From: [Leptolyngbya] sp. PCC 7376
Lineage (GTDB): Bacteria > Cyanobacteriota > Cyanobacteriia > Cyanobacteriales > MRBY01
Assembly: GCF_000316605.1 (NCBI RefSeq)
Contig: NC_019683.1
Location: forward strand, 2,278,036-2,342,035
Length of the DNA: 64,000 nucleotides
Direction of reading: 5' to 3'
Shown: positions 8,019 through 17,783 of the stretch, in pieces
Layout of the letters: every line of letters starts with the position of its first letter
Position numbering within the stretch: the first letter of the stretch is position 1
Made by a program: the position numbers and the translations under genes
Notes under the pieces: model-generated
The model's database searches: none
The model's input: the letters and a program-made list of their open reading frames with translations, nothing else
Told to the model about the DNA's origin: nothing

Positions 8019-8954
8019 TTAGCTAGTACGACGCTGGATTGTATAGCTGAAAAAATCTCTTGCCATTTTTGTATTAGGAAAAATCGCCTTGGCTTCTTCC
8101 AAGAGATCATCCAGGGTAATAGGATTGCCCGGCATATAGCGCGGACTGAAGTGCGTCATAATCAATTGTTTCACTTGGGCAAGTAGCGCCACTTGCGCAG
8201 CCATCGTTGAAGTCGAATGCAGGCGGTCAAATGCCATTTCTGCATCTTTATGGGCAAAGGTCGCTTCATGAATTAAGACATCTGCATCTTGGGATAACTC
8301 CACTGCCGCATCACAGAAGACGGTATCGGTGCAATAAACCATTTTTCTGCCAACTTCGCGATCGCCACAAAGTTCGGCACCATTAATAATGCGCCCATCG
8401 TCTAGAGTGACAACTTTACCTTTTTTCAATTCGCCATAAACTTTGCCGGGAGGAATTCCCAGCTTTTTCGCTTTTTCAACATTAAATCGGCCAGGACGAT
8501 CCTTCTCTTCGACACGATATCCAAACGCAGTTACGCGATGCTTGAGGGGTAAACAACGCACTAAAAAGTGCTCATCCTCAAATATGACACCAGGTTGTGA
8601 TTGATGAATTTGAAGGCGATCGCCGATCCGCATATGAGAATACTGTTCGCAGGCACGCAAATACTCTTTCAATCCAACAGGGCCATAAATATTAATCGGT
8701 TGCGCATTACCTGCCAAGCCCATACTGGCAATTAAACCCATCAACCCAAAAATATGGTCGCCATGCATATGGGTAATAAAAATTCGGCTAATTTGAGATG
8801 ATTTCAGATCGCTGCGAAGCAGTTGATGCTGCGTCCCTTCGCCACAATCAAAGAGCCATGCCTCTGCACGCTGAGGTAACCGCAGAGCAACACTGGAGAC
8901 ATTCCGCGCACGGGTAGGCACGCCCGAACTTGTTCCTAAAAATGTAATGTCCAT
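8019..8954 (-). CDS. rnz: ribonuclease Z
   Basis: tRNA 3'-processing endonuclease of the metallo-beta-lactamase fold, cytoplasmic. The zinc motif [11 protein letters not shown] is at about residues 61-71, preceded by the family start [14 protein letters not shown]. Other zinc ligands lie in VYCTDT and near the C-terminus in MTHFSPRY; the HEATF element is also present. The 311 residues match bacterial long-form RNase Z. It converges on frp, with 50 bp between the stops and no convincing terminator. Confidence 0.96.
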   Translation of the reverse strand: MDITFLGTSSGVPTRARNVSSVALRLPQRAEAWLFDCGEGTQHQLLRSDLKSSQISRIFITHMHGDHIFGLMGLIASMGLAGNAQPINIYGPVGLKEYLRACEQYSHMRIGDRLQIHQSQPGVIFEDEHFLVRCLPLKHRVTAFGYRVEEKDRPGRFNVEKAKKLGIPPGKVYGELKKGKVVTLDDGRIINGAELCGDREVGRKMVYCTDTVFCDAAVELSQDADVLIHEATFAHKDAEMAFDRLHSTSTMAAQVALLAQVKQLIMTHFSPRYMPGNPITLDDLLEEAKAIFPNTKMARDFFSYTIQRRTS

Positions 8955-9165
8955 CTCTCTGGGGCGATCGCCGCAACTATAACCCCACTATTGTAAATGA
9001 CGCTTCAGATGTCGCCTACCAAGAGCACACAATAATCTCGACGCTTAAATTCTTTCTGAATGAGAGCACTTTTCCCTACGAACAATCTGACCCTTTTGCA
9101 CGGCTCACACAAAGCTAGAATAAAGAGTAATATTCATTTCGTATCGTTTCTTTTTAACTAGTTCT

Positions 9166-10653
9166 ATGGCAGTTGCATCCAGCAAAACCGAGTATGAAGC
9201 CGTGATTGGGTTAGAAACCCACTGTCAGTTAAATACTGCCAGCAAGATTTTTTGTAATTGTTCCACCGAATTTGACAGCGACCCCAACAGCAATGTTTGT
9301 CCCGTCTGCCTAGGCTACCCGGGGGTTTTGCCTGTCCTTAACGAGAAAGTTTTAGAATCCGCTGTAAAAATGGGCTTGGCACTAAAAGCAAAAATTAGCC
9401 CTTATAGCAAGTTTGATCGGAAGCAATATTTTTATCCCGACCTCCCCAAGAATTATCAGATTTCCCAGTTCGACCTTCCCATAGTTGAACATGGCGAACT
9501 CGAAATTGAACTCGTCGATAAGCCAAGCGACACACCTGTCAAAAAGACCATCGGTGTTACCCGCCTCCATATGGAAGAAGATGCAGGTAAACTCGTCCAT
9601 GCTGGGAGCGATCGCCTCGCGGGTTCGACCTACTCAAAAGTAGACTTTAACCGTACCGGTATTCCACTCCTCGAAATCGTCTCCGAGCCAGATCTCCGTA
9701 CCGGCAAAGAAGCTTCCGAATATGCTCAGGAATTACGCCGTTTAGTGCGTTACCTTGGCGTCGGCAATGGCAATATGCAAGAAGGATCATTGCGCTGTGA
9801 CGTCAACATTTCAGTGCGTCCCGTTGGCAGAGAAAAGTTCGGCACGAAAGTGGAGATCAAAAATATGAACTCCTTCAGTGCGATTGAAAAAGCCATCAAC
9901 TACGAAATTTCGCGACAAATTAAAGCAGTCGAAGCAGGTGAACCCATTTACCAAGAAACACGTTTATGGGATGAAGCCAGCCAAAAGACCTTTAGTATGC
10001 GGATGAAGGAAGGAGCCAGCGATTATCGCTATTTCCCCGAACCCGATTTGCCGCCGATGGAAGTTTCTAAAGAACAACTAGAGGCGATCGCCGCAGCCCT
10101 TCCCGAGACCCCAGCCCAGAAACGTGCCCGCTATCTGAGCGAATATGGATTGTCTTCTTATGACACCCGTGTTCTCACCGATGACCGCGATGTCGCCGAA
10201 TACTTTGAAACAGCTGTTGCTTCAGGTGCAGATCCCAAGCAAGTAACCAACTGGGTGACCCAAGACATTGCAGCTCACCTCAATAAAAACGTTGATTTAA
10301 CCATTAACGACTTACCTTTAACTGCGGCCAGTCTCGCGGAATTGGTGAATTTGATTAATGATGGCACCATCAGCGGCAAAATTGCCAAGGAAATCCTTCC
10401 TGAGCTTCTCGAAAAAGGTGGTTCTCCCAAGAAAATTGTCGAAAGCAAAGGCTTAACTCAGATTTCTGACACAGGTGAACTTGAAGCAATGATCGACGAA
10501 TTACTCACCGCGAATCCCGATAAGGTGGAAGCATTCCGGGCGGGCAAGAAAAAATTACAAGGCTTTTTTGTTGGTCAAATGATGAAAAAAACCAGTGGCC
10601 GTGCGGATCCCAAGCTCGTCAACCAACTTCTCGCGAAGAAATTAAACGGTTAA
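9166..10653 (+). CDS. gatB: Asp-tRNA(Asn)/Glu-tRNA(Gln) amidotransferase subunit B
   Basis: GatB, within GatCAB, phosphorylates and amidates Glu-tRNA(Gln), which cyanobacteria need because they lack or do not rely on GlnRS. The 495 residues start with [15 protein letters not shown] and carry the zinc-site cysteines (FCNCS ... CPVCLGYPG), the family signature around [20 protein letters not shown], and a C-terminal YqeY-like tail ending [23 protein letters not shown] 9166 agrees with family length. It is a single gene, followed by a terminator; gatA and gatC are not nearby, usual for cyanobacteria. Confidence 0.98.
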   Translation: MAVASSKTEYEAVIGLETHCQLNTASKIFCNCSTEFDSDPNSNVCPVCLGYPGVLPVLNEKVLESAVKMGLALKAKISPYSKFDRKQYFYPDLPKNYQISQFDLPIVEHGELEIELVDKPSDTPVKKTIGVTRLHMEEDAGKLVHAGSDRLAGSTYSKVDFNRTGIPLLEIVSEPDLRTGKEASEYAQELRRLVRYLGVGNGNMQEGSLRCDVNISVRPVGREKFGTKVEIKNMNSFSAIEKAINYEISRQIKAVEAGEPIYQETRLWDEASQKTFSMRMKEGASDYRYFPEPDLPPMEVSKEQLEAIAAALPETPAQKRARYLSEYGLSSYDTRVLTDDRDVAEYFETAVASGADPKQVTNWVTQDIAAHLNKNVDLTINDLPLTAASLAELVNLINDGTISGKIAKEILPELLEKGGSPKKIVESKGLTQISDTGELEAMIDELLTANPDKVEAFRAGKKKLQGFFVGQMMKKTSGRADPKLVNQLLAKKLNG

Positions 10654-10746
10654 TTTATCGAAACTTCACATTTTTTGAGGGTGAGGGGGTTGACCCCCCA
10701 TTGTCATCGAGCTATATTGATTGCAGTAGATGCACCCTGATGATTG

Positions 10747-10776
10747 GGGGAGCCGAGATAGGCTCTCCTTTTTTTT
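10747..10776 (+). terminator. intrinsic terminator of gatB
   Basis: GGGGAGCC (10747-10754) pairs with GGCTCTCC (10761-10768) around a six-base loop, with one G-U pair, followed by eight T (10769-10776). It lies about 95 bp after the gatB stop. Confidence 0.85.
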
Positions 10777-10832
10777 GCCTAATTTTTGGGCAACAGAAAA
10801 ATCAATTGGTGAGCAATAAAATTTTGGCGTAT

Positions 10833-11138
10833 TTAGCTATTTTTTTCTACTAACAAGTTTTGCATGGCTTCCCAGAACATATTTTGCTCAATATAAGTCG
10901 GGTCATTGGGGAGATAGGGACTCTGAAGTCGGTCTAGACAAACGAATTCAGCATTGGCGGTAAAGACAGAGTTATCGGGATTAGAATCAGTAGGGCGCAT
11001 GAGCGAACTGGAAAATCCTTTAAAAATCATCACTTGGTCTTCAATATCAGCCTCGGTTGTGGTGATCAATAAGACTTCCTCAGGGTGATTGCGACTATAA
11101 GCTTCAAGCTGTTGGGCGATCGCCATTGTGATTTTCAT
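10833..11138 (-). CDS. conserved hypothetical protein, 101 residues
   Basis: A soluble acidic protein of mixed alpha/beta character (EEVLLITTTEADIEDQVMIF, then FVCLDRLQSPYLPNDPTYIE). The pattern looks like a compact cyanobacterial protein that I have seen annotated only as a hypothetical. There is no signal peptide or membrane segment. It may start at the second ATG (residue 5); neither start has a clear binding site. It converges on gatB. Function unknown. Confidence 0.75.
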   Translation of the reverse strand: MKITMAIAQQLEAYSRNHPEEVLLITTTEADIEDQVMIFKGFSSSLMRPTDSNPDNSVFTANAEFVCLDRLQSPYLPNDPTYIEQNMFWEAMQNLLVEKNS

Positions 11139-11321
11139 ATAGTAAAAAAGAAACGCGGAGAAAATGTATATTACCTATAATTGGGTATCGCAATATATTT
11201 AAACGCACTGAAACTAACAACTACTCACCCTCTACATCGCCGATACCTGTCTCGAATGCCCTTTAATTCGTGGATCTACCATCGCACCACGCAGCATTTG
11301 TGGGAGTGAGCCTAGGAATAC

Positions 11322-12539
11322 ATGACTGAGCCTAACGTACCACCTGAAATTCCTATCCGTGATTTTAATGCGTCAAAACAGACTAAATTATTTCACACCC
11401 TAAAAAAACCAAGGTTTACAGGTTGTCTAACTCTGACCAATCCCCTTGCAAGGGAATGGCATTTTTATCTTTATCTTGGCCGCCTCGTCTATGCCTCTGG
11501 AGGGAGCCATGCGGTGCGCTGCTGGCGACGGAATCTCACCGCTCATATGCCTGAAATTGCGGCAGATCGCGACCGTTTTCAAAAAGATTTACTGAGTGTT
11601 AGTAGTAAGCCAGCCCAGTTGTATTGGGAATATGATCTATTACGCAAATGGCATGACCAAGGGCGCGTATCACGGGAACAAGTCAGTCAGGTTGTACAAG
11701 CAATTACCACTGAAATTTTCTTCGACGTCAGCCAGAGTACCCAGGTCACTTACCGTTTCACCCAATGTAACTATGGCGATAATCCTTTAATTTTGCTGGA
11801 TGTTGACCAGATGATTTTAAAAGCCTGGAAACTCCTCAAACAGTGGAACACTCTCGATATTTCCCATCTATCCCCCAACTGTGCCCCAAAGATTCAAAAT
11901 GCTGAGCTTTTAAAAACAAGGTCATCAGCTAGTACCTATAATCTCCTCAATACTCTGATCACCGGGCGGGCAACTTTTTGGGATCTCTCAATTCGGATGA
12001 AACGGGATGTCATTCAAGTGGCCCGCTCAATGATGCCTTATATCAAATTAGGGTTTATCGATTTAGCGACCATCGATGATCTCCCAGCTCCAGCAAATCT
12101 TATTACTGTCGCCAGCAAACCCAAATTTACAGGCGAACCGATCAGCCAAGATCTAACTGCAGGCAATCAAAAAATCACAATTGCCTACATCGACATCAAC
12201 GAAGACCAGCTAGAGTATGTTGGCACTCTTTTAAAGGGACTCAAGTATCGTTACTTACCTATTAATGATCCGTTTAAAGCAATGTCTGTTTTGCTTGCTC
12301 AGAAGCCTGATCTAATTTTGTTAGAGCTAGATTTAGGACGAGTCAGTGGGTTGGACATGTGCGCTCAACTCAAAAAATTATCGCTTTTCCGCCAAACGCC
12401 AGTGCTTATTGTTACGGACACTTCGGGGATCTTTGATCGGGTAAAAAGTCGATTAATGGGTGCCACAGACTTTATGTTGAAACCTTTTGATCAAACAGAG
12501 ATCGCGGTAACGCTCCAGAAGTACCTACGACTTTTGTAG
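11322..12539 (+). CDS. PATAN (DUF4388)-receiver response regulator, PatA/PixG type
   Basis: Residues about 10-260 resemble the PATAN/DUF4388 N-terminal region of cyanobacterial PatA, PixG and PilG-type regulators (FHTLKKPRFTGCLTLTNPLA ... FYLYLGRLVYASGG). These control phototaxis and type IV pili. Residues about 280-405 form a CheY-like receiver (ITIAYIDINEDQ, PDLILLELDLGRVSGLDMC, PVLIVTDTSG, TDFMLKPF). The Lys of the active site is present, but the position after LILL that normally holds the phosphoacceptor Asp is Glu, so signalling may not use phosphorylation. There is no partner CheA or CheW gene nearby. ATG 11322 follows GGGAGTGAG loosely. Confidence 0.85.
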   Translation: MTEPNVPPEIPIRDFNASKQTKLFHTLKKPRFTGCLTLTNPLAREWHFYLYLGRLVYASGGSHAVRCWRRNLTAHMPEIAADRDRFQKDLLSVSSKPAQLYWEYDLLRKWHDQGRVSREQVSQVVQAITTEIFFDVSQSTQVTYRFTQCNYGDNPLILLDVDQMILKAWKLLKQWNTLDISHLSPNCAPKIQNAELLKTRSSASTYNLLNTLITGRATFWDLSIRMKRDVIQVARSMMPYIKLGFIDLATIDDLPAPANLITVASKPKFTGEPISQDLTAGNQKITIAYIDINEDQLEYVGTLLKGLKYRYLPINDPFKAMSVLLAQKPDLILLELDLGRVSGLDMCAQLKKLSLFRQTPVLIVTDTSGIFDRVKSRLMGATDFMLKPFDQTEIAVTLQKYLRLL

Positions 12540-12579
12540 TTAGGCGATCGCCCCGAAAAGTTTTGCTCATGGAAATATA

Positions 12580-13536
12580 ATGATTTCTACCAAATCGCCA
12601 CGGATTGTTTCGTTATTACCCAGTGCCACTGAAGTGCTTGACTCGTTAGGGCTAACGCCATTTATTGTTGGTCGTAGCCATGAATGTGATTATCCAGCCG
12701 AGATCCAGAGCCGTCCTATTTGCACCTCAGCCCGGTTAAACTCATCAAAATCTAGTGGCGATATTGATCGAGATGTCCAAGAACTCCTTAAAGCAGCTAT
12801 TGGGATCTACGAAGTAAAGCTAGACGTCCTCAAAGAATTACAGCCGACCCATATTGTGACGCAGGATCAATGTGATGTTTGCGCGGTCACTCTAAATGAT
12901 GTGCAAAAAGCGATTGGGGCGATCGCCGGCACAGATATCCAACTCATTTCCCTCCAGCCCAATACATTGTCAGATGTTTACGCCGACATTGAGCGCGTGG
13001 CAAAACACTTTGATCTCGATCCCCAAACTACTATTAACGGCTTACAAGCACGAGTTAATCTCTGTCGTGAACGCACAGCTTCTCTAACATCATCAAAAAG
13101 ACCTAGAGTTGCAGCGATTGAATGGATTGATCCGCTGATGGGTGGCGGCAACTGGCTGCCAGAACTCATCGAAATTGCAGGCGGCGAAAATATTCTCGGG
13201 CACCAAGGTCAACATTCCCCTTACGTCACCTGGGAAACACTATTAGAAACGGATCCAGACATTGCTGTCATTATGCCCTGTGGTTTTGATTTACAACGTA
13301 CTTATGAGGAAATGCTTAACGATGTAAAGGCTCATCCTCAATGGCAACAACTCCGGGCAGTGCAAGACAACAAACTCTTTATTTGCGACGGTAATGCCTA
13401 CTTCAATCGTCCCGGCCCAAGATTAGTTGATTCGTTAGAAATTTTGGCGGAAATTATGCATCCCAACCTATTTAAGCAGCAATATCCTGACACCGATTGG
13501 CGAGTTTTATCACCAGTAGAATTGAGTAGGTCCTAA
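12580..13536 (+). CDS. BtuF-like cobalamin-binding protein
   Basis: The 318-residue protein has the fold pattern of periplasmic metal-chelate-binding proteins: RIVSLLPSATEVLDSLGL, then VVGRSHECDYP-like text and VTQDQCDVCAV. It is of the BtuF/cobalamin-binding class. It has no signal peptide, so it is probably cytoplasmic, as are many cyanobacterial relatives annotated as cobalamin-binding proteins. The central WIDPLMGGGNWLPELIEIAG segment fits the second lobe. No ABC transporter genes adjoin it. The ligand is not established by sequence alone. Confidence 0.8.
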   Translation: MISTKSPRIVSLLPSATEVLDSLGLTPFIVGRSHECDYPAEIQSRPICTSARLNSSKSSGDIDRDVQELLKAAIGIYEVKLDVLKELQPTHIVTQDQCDVCAVTLNDVQKAIGAIAGTDIQLISLQPNTLSDVYADIERVAKHFDLDPQTTINGLQARVNLCRERTASLTSSKRPRVAAIEWIDPLMGGGNWLPELIEIAGGENILGHQGQHSPYVTWETLLETDPDIAVIMPCGFDLQRTYEEMLNDVKAHPQWQQLRAVQDNKLFICDGNAYFNRPGPRLVDSLEILAEIMHPNLFKQQYPDTDWRVLSPVELSRS

Positions 13537-13542
13537 CCGCTC

Positions 13543-14151
13543 TTAAGCGAATTCAGTGGTTTCTAGAGCAATACTCCCCTGCCGTAAAACAGTCCAAGTC
13601 GAGTCCCGTTGCCATTGAATGACGGTGGAGGGTTGGCCACTTCCAATTTTGCCGAACTGTTCCACATCCCAGCAATCTAAAACAGGTAATGAGGGAAAGG
13701 TTAGGGCGATTTCTTCTGTCCATTCGATCGGAGGTTGCCCTGATAAATTCGCACTTGTGGTTGCCATGGCACCAGTTTGGGATAAGATTTCGCGAGCAAT
13801 ATCCAAATCTGGCACTCTCACACCAATAGTTCCAGATTTGGTGGGATTGATCGCGCTCGACACAAGTTCGGATGCTGGCAAAACAAGGGTTAACGCGCCA
13901 GGTAAATATTTCTGGGCGATCGCCTGCCATTGAGTTTTCTCTGTCTCGCTACCCACAACATAATCCCAAATTTCCTCAAGGGAAGCCGCCATGAGAATTA
14001 GAGGTTTATCGGGCGATCGCCGCTTCAATTCATAAATTTTCTGAGCATAATCCGGTTTAACAGCGACGGCAGGCACCGTATCCGTTGGAAAACTGACAAC
14101 TTCATTCGCCTGAGCTTGGGCAACCAGTTGATCAAGGGTAACGAGAGGCAT
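13543..14151 (-). CDS. tsaC: L-threonylcarbamoyladenylate synthase (TsaC/YrdC/Sua5)
   Basis: Makes threonylcarbamoyl-AMP for t6A37 tRNA modification, cytoplasmic. Family signatures: VVSFPTDTVPAVAV at the start, YELKRRSPDKPLILM (KRP-type substrate site), PGALTLVLPAS, TIGVRVPD and ATTSANLSGQPP. Length 202 fits the short TsaC form without the Sua5 C-terminal domain. It lies three bases downstream of the DUF2301 gene on the same strand, so co-transcription is likely. It converges on the cobalamin-binding protein gene. Confidence 0.95.
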   Translation of the reverse strand: MPLVTLDQLVAQAQANEVVSFPTDTVPAVAVKPDYAQKIYELKRRSPDKPLILMAASLEEIWDYVVGSETEKTQWQAIAQKYLPGALTLVLPASELVSSAINPTKSGTIGVRVPDLDIAREILSQTGAMATTSANLSGQPPIEWTEEIALTFPSLPVLDCWDVEQFGKIGSGQPSTVIQWQRDSTWTVLRQGSIALETTEFA

Positions 14152-14154
14152 AAA

Positions 14155-14802
14155 TTAACTTGCTTTTTGCTGCTTAAGATAATCAAAAACGCTCTTATCA
14201 CCAATATCAGCAGCGGGGGGCTGTGTAAACTTCCGCGCCGCAAAAATGACAAATAAAACACTCCAGGTAATAAAGCCAAACGTTGCAAGATTCATGGATA
14301 GAAGTTGGGTTAAATGGCCGAGCAACAGTAGCGGCACTAAAGGCGTTAACAGCATCGTCTCCACTCGCCGAAAACAAAATCCTTCCTTAAAAAATATGCC
14401 TGTCAGTGCTGCGAAGGTAAAACCAATCCCCCAAATACTCACTGGATGTTCAACAACAAAACGAACAAGAGGTTGACCAGAAAAAAGACTCAAGGCGATC
14501 GCCACAGCACAGCCAATACCCCAGAAAACTTGGAGTAGTCGGTGAAGCGGCACAAGATAAATATGGATCTTCGCTAAACTCACGCCCAATGCGCTACAAA
14601 ATAGACCGTAGAAAATAGTCACCGCATGCTGAGCCCAAACCGCCTCACTCCGCCAAAACATAAGGCTAGTCCCAGCCGAAAAACACAGCGCGGCGATCGC
14701 CAACCCACCACGATAGAGCAACACATCACGGCGATCATCATCCGTAATTGTAAACTCACCGTAGTATCCCTGATAAATCTCTGGCGTTATTGCACTATCC
14801 AC
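14155..14802 (-). CDS. DUF2301-type integral membrane protein
   Basis: A 215-residue protein with about six hydrophobic segments (for example GLAIAALCFSAGTSLMFW, ITWSVLFVIFAARKF), matching my memory of the cyanobacterial DUF2301 family. The N-terminus (ITPEIYQGYYGEFTITDDDR) and the C-terminus (DKSVFDYLKQQKAS) are soluble. The function of the family is unknown. It overlaps nothing and is followed three bases later by tsaC. Confidence 0.8.
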   Translation of the reverse strand: MDSAITPEIYQGYYGEFTITDDDRRDVLLYRGGLAIAALCFSAGTSLMFWRSEAVWAQHAVTIFYGLFCSALGVSLAKIHIYLVPLHRLLQVFWGIGCAVAIALSLFSGQPLVRFVVEHPVSIWGIGFTFAALTGIFFKEGFCFRRVETMLLTPLVPLLLLGHLTQLLSMNLATFGFITWSVLFVIFAARKFTQPPAADIGDKSVFDYLKQQKAS

Positions 14803-14839
14803 TTCTTCACCTCAGTTTGTTCCACAACTCATAACTAAA

Positions 14840-15229
14840 TTATTGCTTTAAATTTTTAAGTTCTTGTTGAAGCTCTTCGAGTTGGCGACGTAGCTCAGCA
14901 GCCTCCTGAGACTTTTGATTCACCGCTGACTCAGGCTCTTCTTCATCCAAAATTTCGATACGACGCGGCTCTTTAGGCTGATCTGAAGCCTCTTCAGGCT
15001 TGGCTTTCGTTGCGTTAGGAATTTTATCCTGAGCCTGCTTCACCATATCGTTCACAAACTTCTTCGCCTCTTCGGCATTCATCTCACCTTTTTGTACCAT
15101 CTCATCAGCAACGCCTTGAGCCTGTTCTCTCAGATCCTGAATCGTCGAGCCTGCTTTTTCTGCTGCAATTGAGGCCGCACCAACCCCTAGATAAAATGCC
15201 TTTTGAACCAGATTACCGAAGTCAGCCAT
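14840..15229 (-). CDS. phasin-like coiled-coil protein
   Basis: The 129 residues start MADFGNLVQKAFYLGVGAAS, a pattern shared with cyanobacterial proteins annotated as phasin family. An amphipathic helix region (to about 75) is followed by an acidic, Pro/Glu-rich linker and a C-terminal coiled coil (AAELRRQLEELQQELKNLKQ). In this family the first helix is thought to lie on membranes or granules; no polymer-synthesis genes are near, so the storage-granule role is unproven. Transcription runs away from the small gene at 15552. Confidence 0.75.
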   Translation of the reverse strand: MADFGNLVQKAFYLGVGAASIAAEKAGSTIQDLREQAQGVADEMVQKGEMNAEEAKKFVNDMVKQAQDKIPNATKAKPEEASDQPKEPRRIEILDEEEPESAVNQKSQEAAELRRQLEELQQELKNLKQ

Positions 15230-15551
15230 GATGACAAATACTCTTTCAATACTTCTTTTCTTAGGATAATCGATACCTCTGAAGATTGGCTCTCCTTCCT
15301 ATAAACCATCAGCATATGGGAGAGTTCGAAGCTTCGTAAATCACCATCGACAACGTTCACACGAATCTTTTGTGATCAAAATCATTCTTTCGACAGACTT
15401 ATACCGATAAAACTCATCGATTTCGATCAAGAGACAAACTGATAAACAACATCTTTACCTAATTGTTAGAGTCACAACACTAAACAGCTTCTCAAGGGAT
15501 ACTTAACCTATAAGCAAAAAAAACTACTTGGTTACCTAAGAGGACGCAACA
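15230..15551. other. intergenic region, divergent promoters expected
   Basis: This 322-bp AT-rich stretch separates two divergent genes and must hold both promoters. I see no RNA gene, strong hairpin or repeat in it. Confidence 0.5.
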
Positions 15552-15728
15552 ATGAGCTTTCAAACTGTCTTAGAAACTGCTTTATTTCAACGAGTGATCA
15601 CACCTGAGATGAAAGCTCTTATCGAAATGTCAGTCGATAAACGTGATCTAAATGAACAAGAGATTAACTGTTTAGCACTTCTCACTTCTCAGCTTGAAGC
15701 TGGTGAAATTCTAGTAATGCCTGTTTAG
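15552..15728 (+). CDS. conserved small cyanobacterial protein, 58 residues
   Basis: ATG 15552 opens 58 codons to TAG 15726-15728. The peptide (MSFQTVLETALFQRVITPEM ... LALLTSQLEAGEILV) is helical, with no cysteine and no membrane segment. A purine stretch AAGAGGAC lies 9-16 bases upstream of the ATG. Similar 55-65 residue proteins occur in my recollection across unicellular cyanobacteria without assigned function. Codon use resembles its neighbours. Too short for many gene finders. Confidence 0.65.
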   Translation: MSFQTVLETALFQRVITPEMKALIEMSVDKRDLNEQEINCLALLTSQLEAGEILVMPV

Positions 15729-15913
15729 TAGGGCGATCACCGATATTTCTGCTCATCACTATTCTGTCTGGCATTTTATAAAACAACTATTTTTCTAAGA
15801 AAAAACTCCTTCGATCAAAATCTAGGAGTCATTTATAAAAATATTGAGTTTTCTGTGGCCACAAAAAATGAGAAGAGATTCAATCGCTTACAAAATCCAA
15901 GCAGTTAGTTCAC

Positions 15914-16867
15914 CTATCCTGCGGTTTGGCTCTTAACCTTAAATGGATCCCAATCTAGCAAAGCAAGCATTGCATAGTAGTGAACTGTGAAAAGAATAGA
16001 GAGAAAGATTTGTCCTCCCCAAAAGCCATGCCAAAATTCAAATGACTCATGTCCCCAGTAAACAGATGCTAAAGTCATCAGCATAATCCGAGGGACATTA
16101 GCAATCAGGCTAAAGACAATACCCATCAAAACAAATAACGTCGTTTTCCACATGGGCTGTTTCCAGAAGATACCGAGCAGCAAACTCGTAACAGCTGCAA
16201 TCGTAGCAAGGTCAAAGCCATTACAGCCCCAATCAACCCGTACAGAACCAGTAGGCAAACTAATAATGTCCCACTGTACAGTGGGAACTTGGCCAATCAC
16301 TCTTAAACCAAAAGCGCCAGCTACAGCCATAAATCGCTCAAGACCAGCTTCAGGTGTAAAGGTTACCCACACCATTTTCCCGAAGGTAGTCGGCTGGGGG
16401 AAGAATCCCATAAAAATCAAAGAGATTGGCAAAGGATATTTGCTAAAAAAGCCAAATCCCCATGTGCTTAGGGCTGCTCCAGTAAGAAAAATATAAAAGA
16501 GAACTTTCTGTTGCCATTCAACGGAAAAACAAAATGGTACAGCTGCGATCGCCGCAAAAATAAGAATATAACCGAGAAGCCGATCCTCATCAGAGGCTTT
16601 TAATGTTGCTAACTGCGCTCGCTTTTGCCAGAGCTGAAAAAAACCAAACCCTGCTAGAGCAACCAGCAATAAACTTGCAGCCCCATTAATCGTGCCATAG
16701 ACGATATCGTAAATCCATAAAGGCATAAATAAGCCCATGGCAATCCAGCCAAGGGCAATGATCCTGTTATGCCAGGATTTATTACTTAGCTGGAATAGGT
16801 ATTGAGCCGAAGTTTTAGCTTTTGTGCCAAGACTTTTGAGATCGATTTTTTTCATTTGATTTTGCAT
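15914..16867 (-). CDS. cyanobacterial exosortase (cyanoexosortase)
   Basis: Predicted transpeptidase or protease of the inner membrane that processes PEP-CTERM-like proteins. It has about eight hydrophobic helices. Catalytic motif candidates are Cys in VDWGCNGFDL, Arg in NVPRIMLMTLA and His in FEFWHGFWGGQIF, the Cys-Arg-His set of exosortases in cyanobacterial dress. An HpsJ-like gene lies 13 bp upstream, and a protein with a PTPA-CTERM tail is the next gene beyond, so enzyme, accessory protein and substrate are together. I think it belongs to the cyanoexosortase C-like branch; the exact subtype is unproven. Confidence 0.88.
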   Translation of the reverse strand: MQNQMKKIDLKSLGTKAKTSAQYLFQLSNKSWHNRIIALGWIAMGLFMPLWIYDIVYGTINGAASLLLVALAGFGFFQLWQKRAQLATLKASDEDRLLGYILIFAAIAAVPFCFSVEWQQKVLFYIFLTGAALSTWGFGFFSKYPLPISLIFMGFFPQPTTFGKMVWVTFTPEAGLERFMAVAGAFGLRVIGQVPTVQWDIISLPTGSVRVDWGCNGFDLATIAAVTSLLLGIFWKQPMWKTTLFVLMGIVFSLIANVPRIMLMTLASVYWGHESFEFWHGFWGGQIFLSILFTVHYYAMLALLDWDPFKVKSQTAG

Positions 16868-16880
16868 CTCTTTGTGCTAA

Positions 16881-17519
16881 TTACCCATTTTTTGAAAGGC
16901 GAGAACCACTCCGACCAACGCCCACTAAGCCAGCACCTACTAAAAACAAGTTACCGACATTAGAAACCGCAGTCTTCACCGCTTGTCTTCGTGCTAAATT
17001 CCGGCGTTCTTCAGCTTGCCTTGTCAGTTCATCTGAAATACGCTCTAGATCCTCAAGGTTCACACCTTCACGGAGATTCTCTGGATTTTTCTCAGCATCC
17101 CTGAGTTGTTGCTGAATTTCGCTTTCTCTTGTGTCGATATTCCCCAAAGCTTGATTTTGAAGTTGGATCGCATCGGCGATCGCCAACAAACTAATCAAGA
17201 AAAAAGCAACCCCTGCCACAAGAGCCGTACGGGAAGCGAGTAGTAAACGACCCTTTCCTTTCGCAATACCAACACTGCTAAACACAAGAAGTGCCATCCC
17301 GAATAAGAAAATCACACTACGATTAGCAAATTGTTGCTCCATACCAATCCGCCAAGACACATTACCGAGCTGGGGTGGCAAGAAGAGGATCAACATGTCG
17401 AAAATAAAGCCAACAGTGCAGACCAATCCAACAATTTTGGCAATATTCTTGGCGCTATAACTACCACCACCGCCTCCTGAAGCAGCTGGCTGTTCTTTTT
17501 TATCAATGTTATAAGTCAT
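16881..17519 (-). CDS. HpsJ-like exosortase-associated membrane protein
   Basis: The 212-residue protein has a Gly/Ser-rich N-terminus, three or four membrane segments (IVGLVCTVGFIFDMLILFLP; SVIFLFGMALLVFSSVGIA; ALVAGVAFFLISLLAIADAI), a charged coiled coil (about 130-180) and a C-terminal hydrophobic stretch. The layout matches HpsJ-type proteins that accompany cyanobacterial exosortases. A role in surface polysaccharide or protein export is inferred from context. It is 13 bp upstream of the exosortase gene and surely in one transcript. Confidence 0.75.
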   Translation of the reverse strand: MTYNIDKKEQPAASGGGGGSYSAKNIAKIVGLVCTVGFIFDMLILFLPPQLGNVSWRIGMEQQFANRSVIFLFGMALLVFSSVGIAKGKGRLLLASRTALVAGVAFFLISLLAIADAIQLQNQALGNIDTRESEIQQQLRDAEKNPENLREGVNLEDLERISDELTRQAEERRNLARRQAVKTAVSNVGNLFLVGAGLVGVGRSGSRLSKNG

Positions 17520-17644
17520 TTTTTATAAGCAAAAATTGATGCGACAGTAGCAAAGAATGAAAGAAGTTCAGTGTCTTATCTACTGTTACGATTGTACATC
17601 TTCAAAATCAGAGCTAGACATACTTTACAAACAAAACAAGAATC

Positions 17645-17682
17645 AAAAAGCGTTTCACGAAAGTAACCTTCCATAAAACGCT
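17645..17682 (-). terminator. intrinsic terminator downstream of the PTPA-CTERM gene
   Basis: On the minus strand AGCGTTT (17682-17676) pairs with AAACGCT (17655-17649) around a 20-base loop, followed by a T-run (17649-17645). It lies about 100 bp past the stop of the PTPA-CTERM gene and separates it from the HpsJ-exosortase pair. Confidence 0.6.
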
Positions 17683-17783
17683 CTTCTAATTAAATAAATG
17701 CATGCAACTCTACGATTTCTTTCTAGACCGCCTACTCTCTACATAAGAAATTAGAGAATCTCAGCAAAATCCAAAAAGCAAAT

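Noticed and set aside
10685-10698. GGGGG-TTGA-CCCCC hairpin after gatB
   Set aside because: It has no T-run; the real terminator is the stem at 10747-10776.
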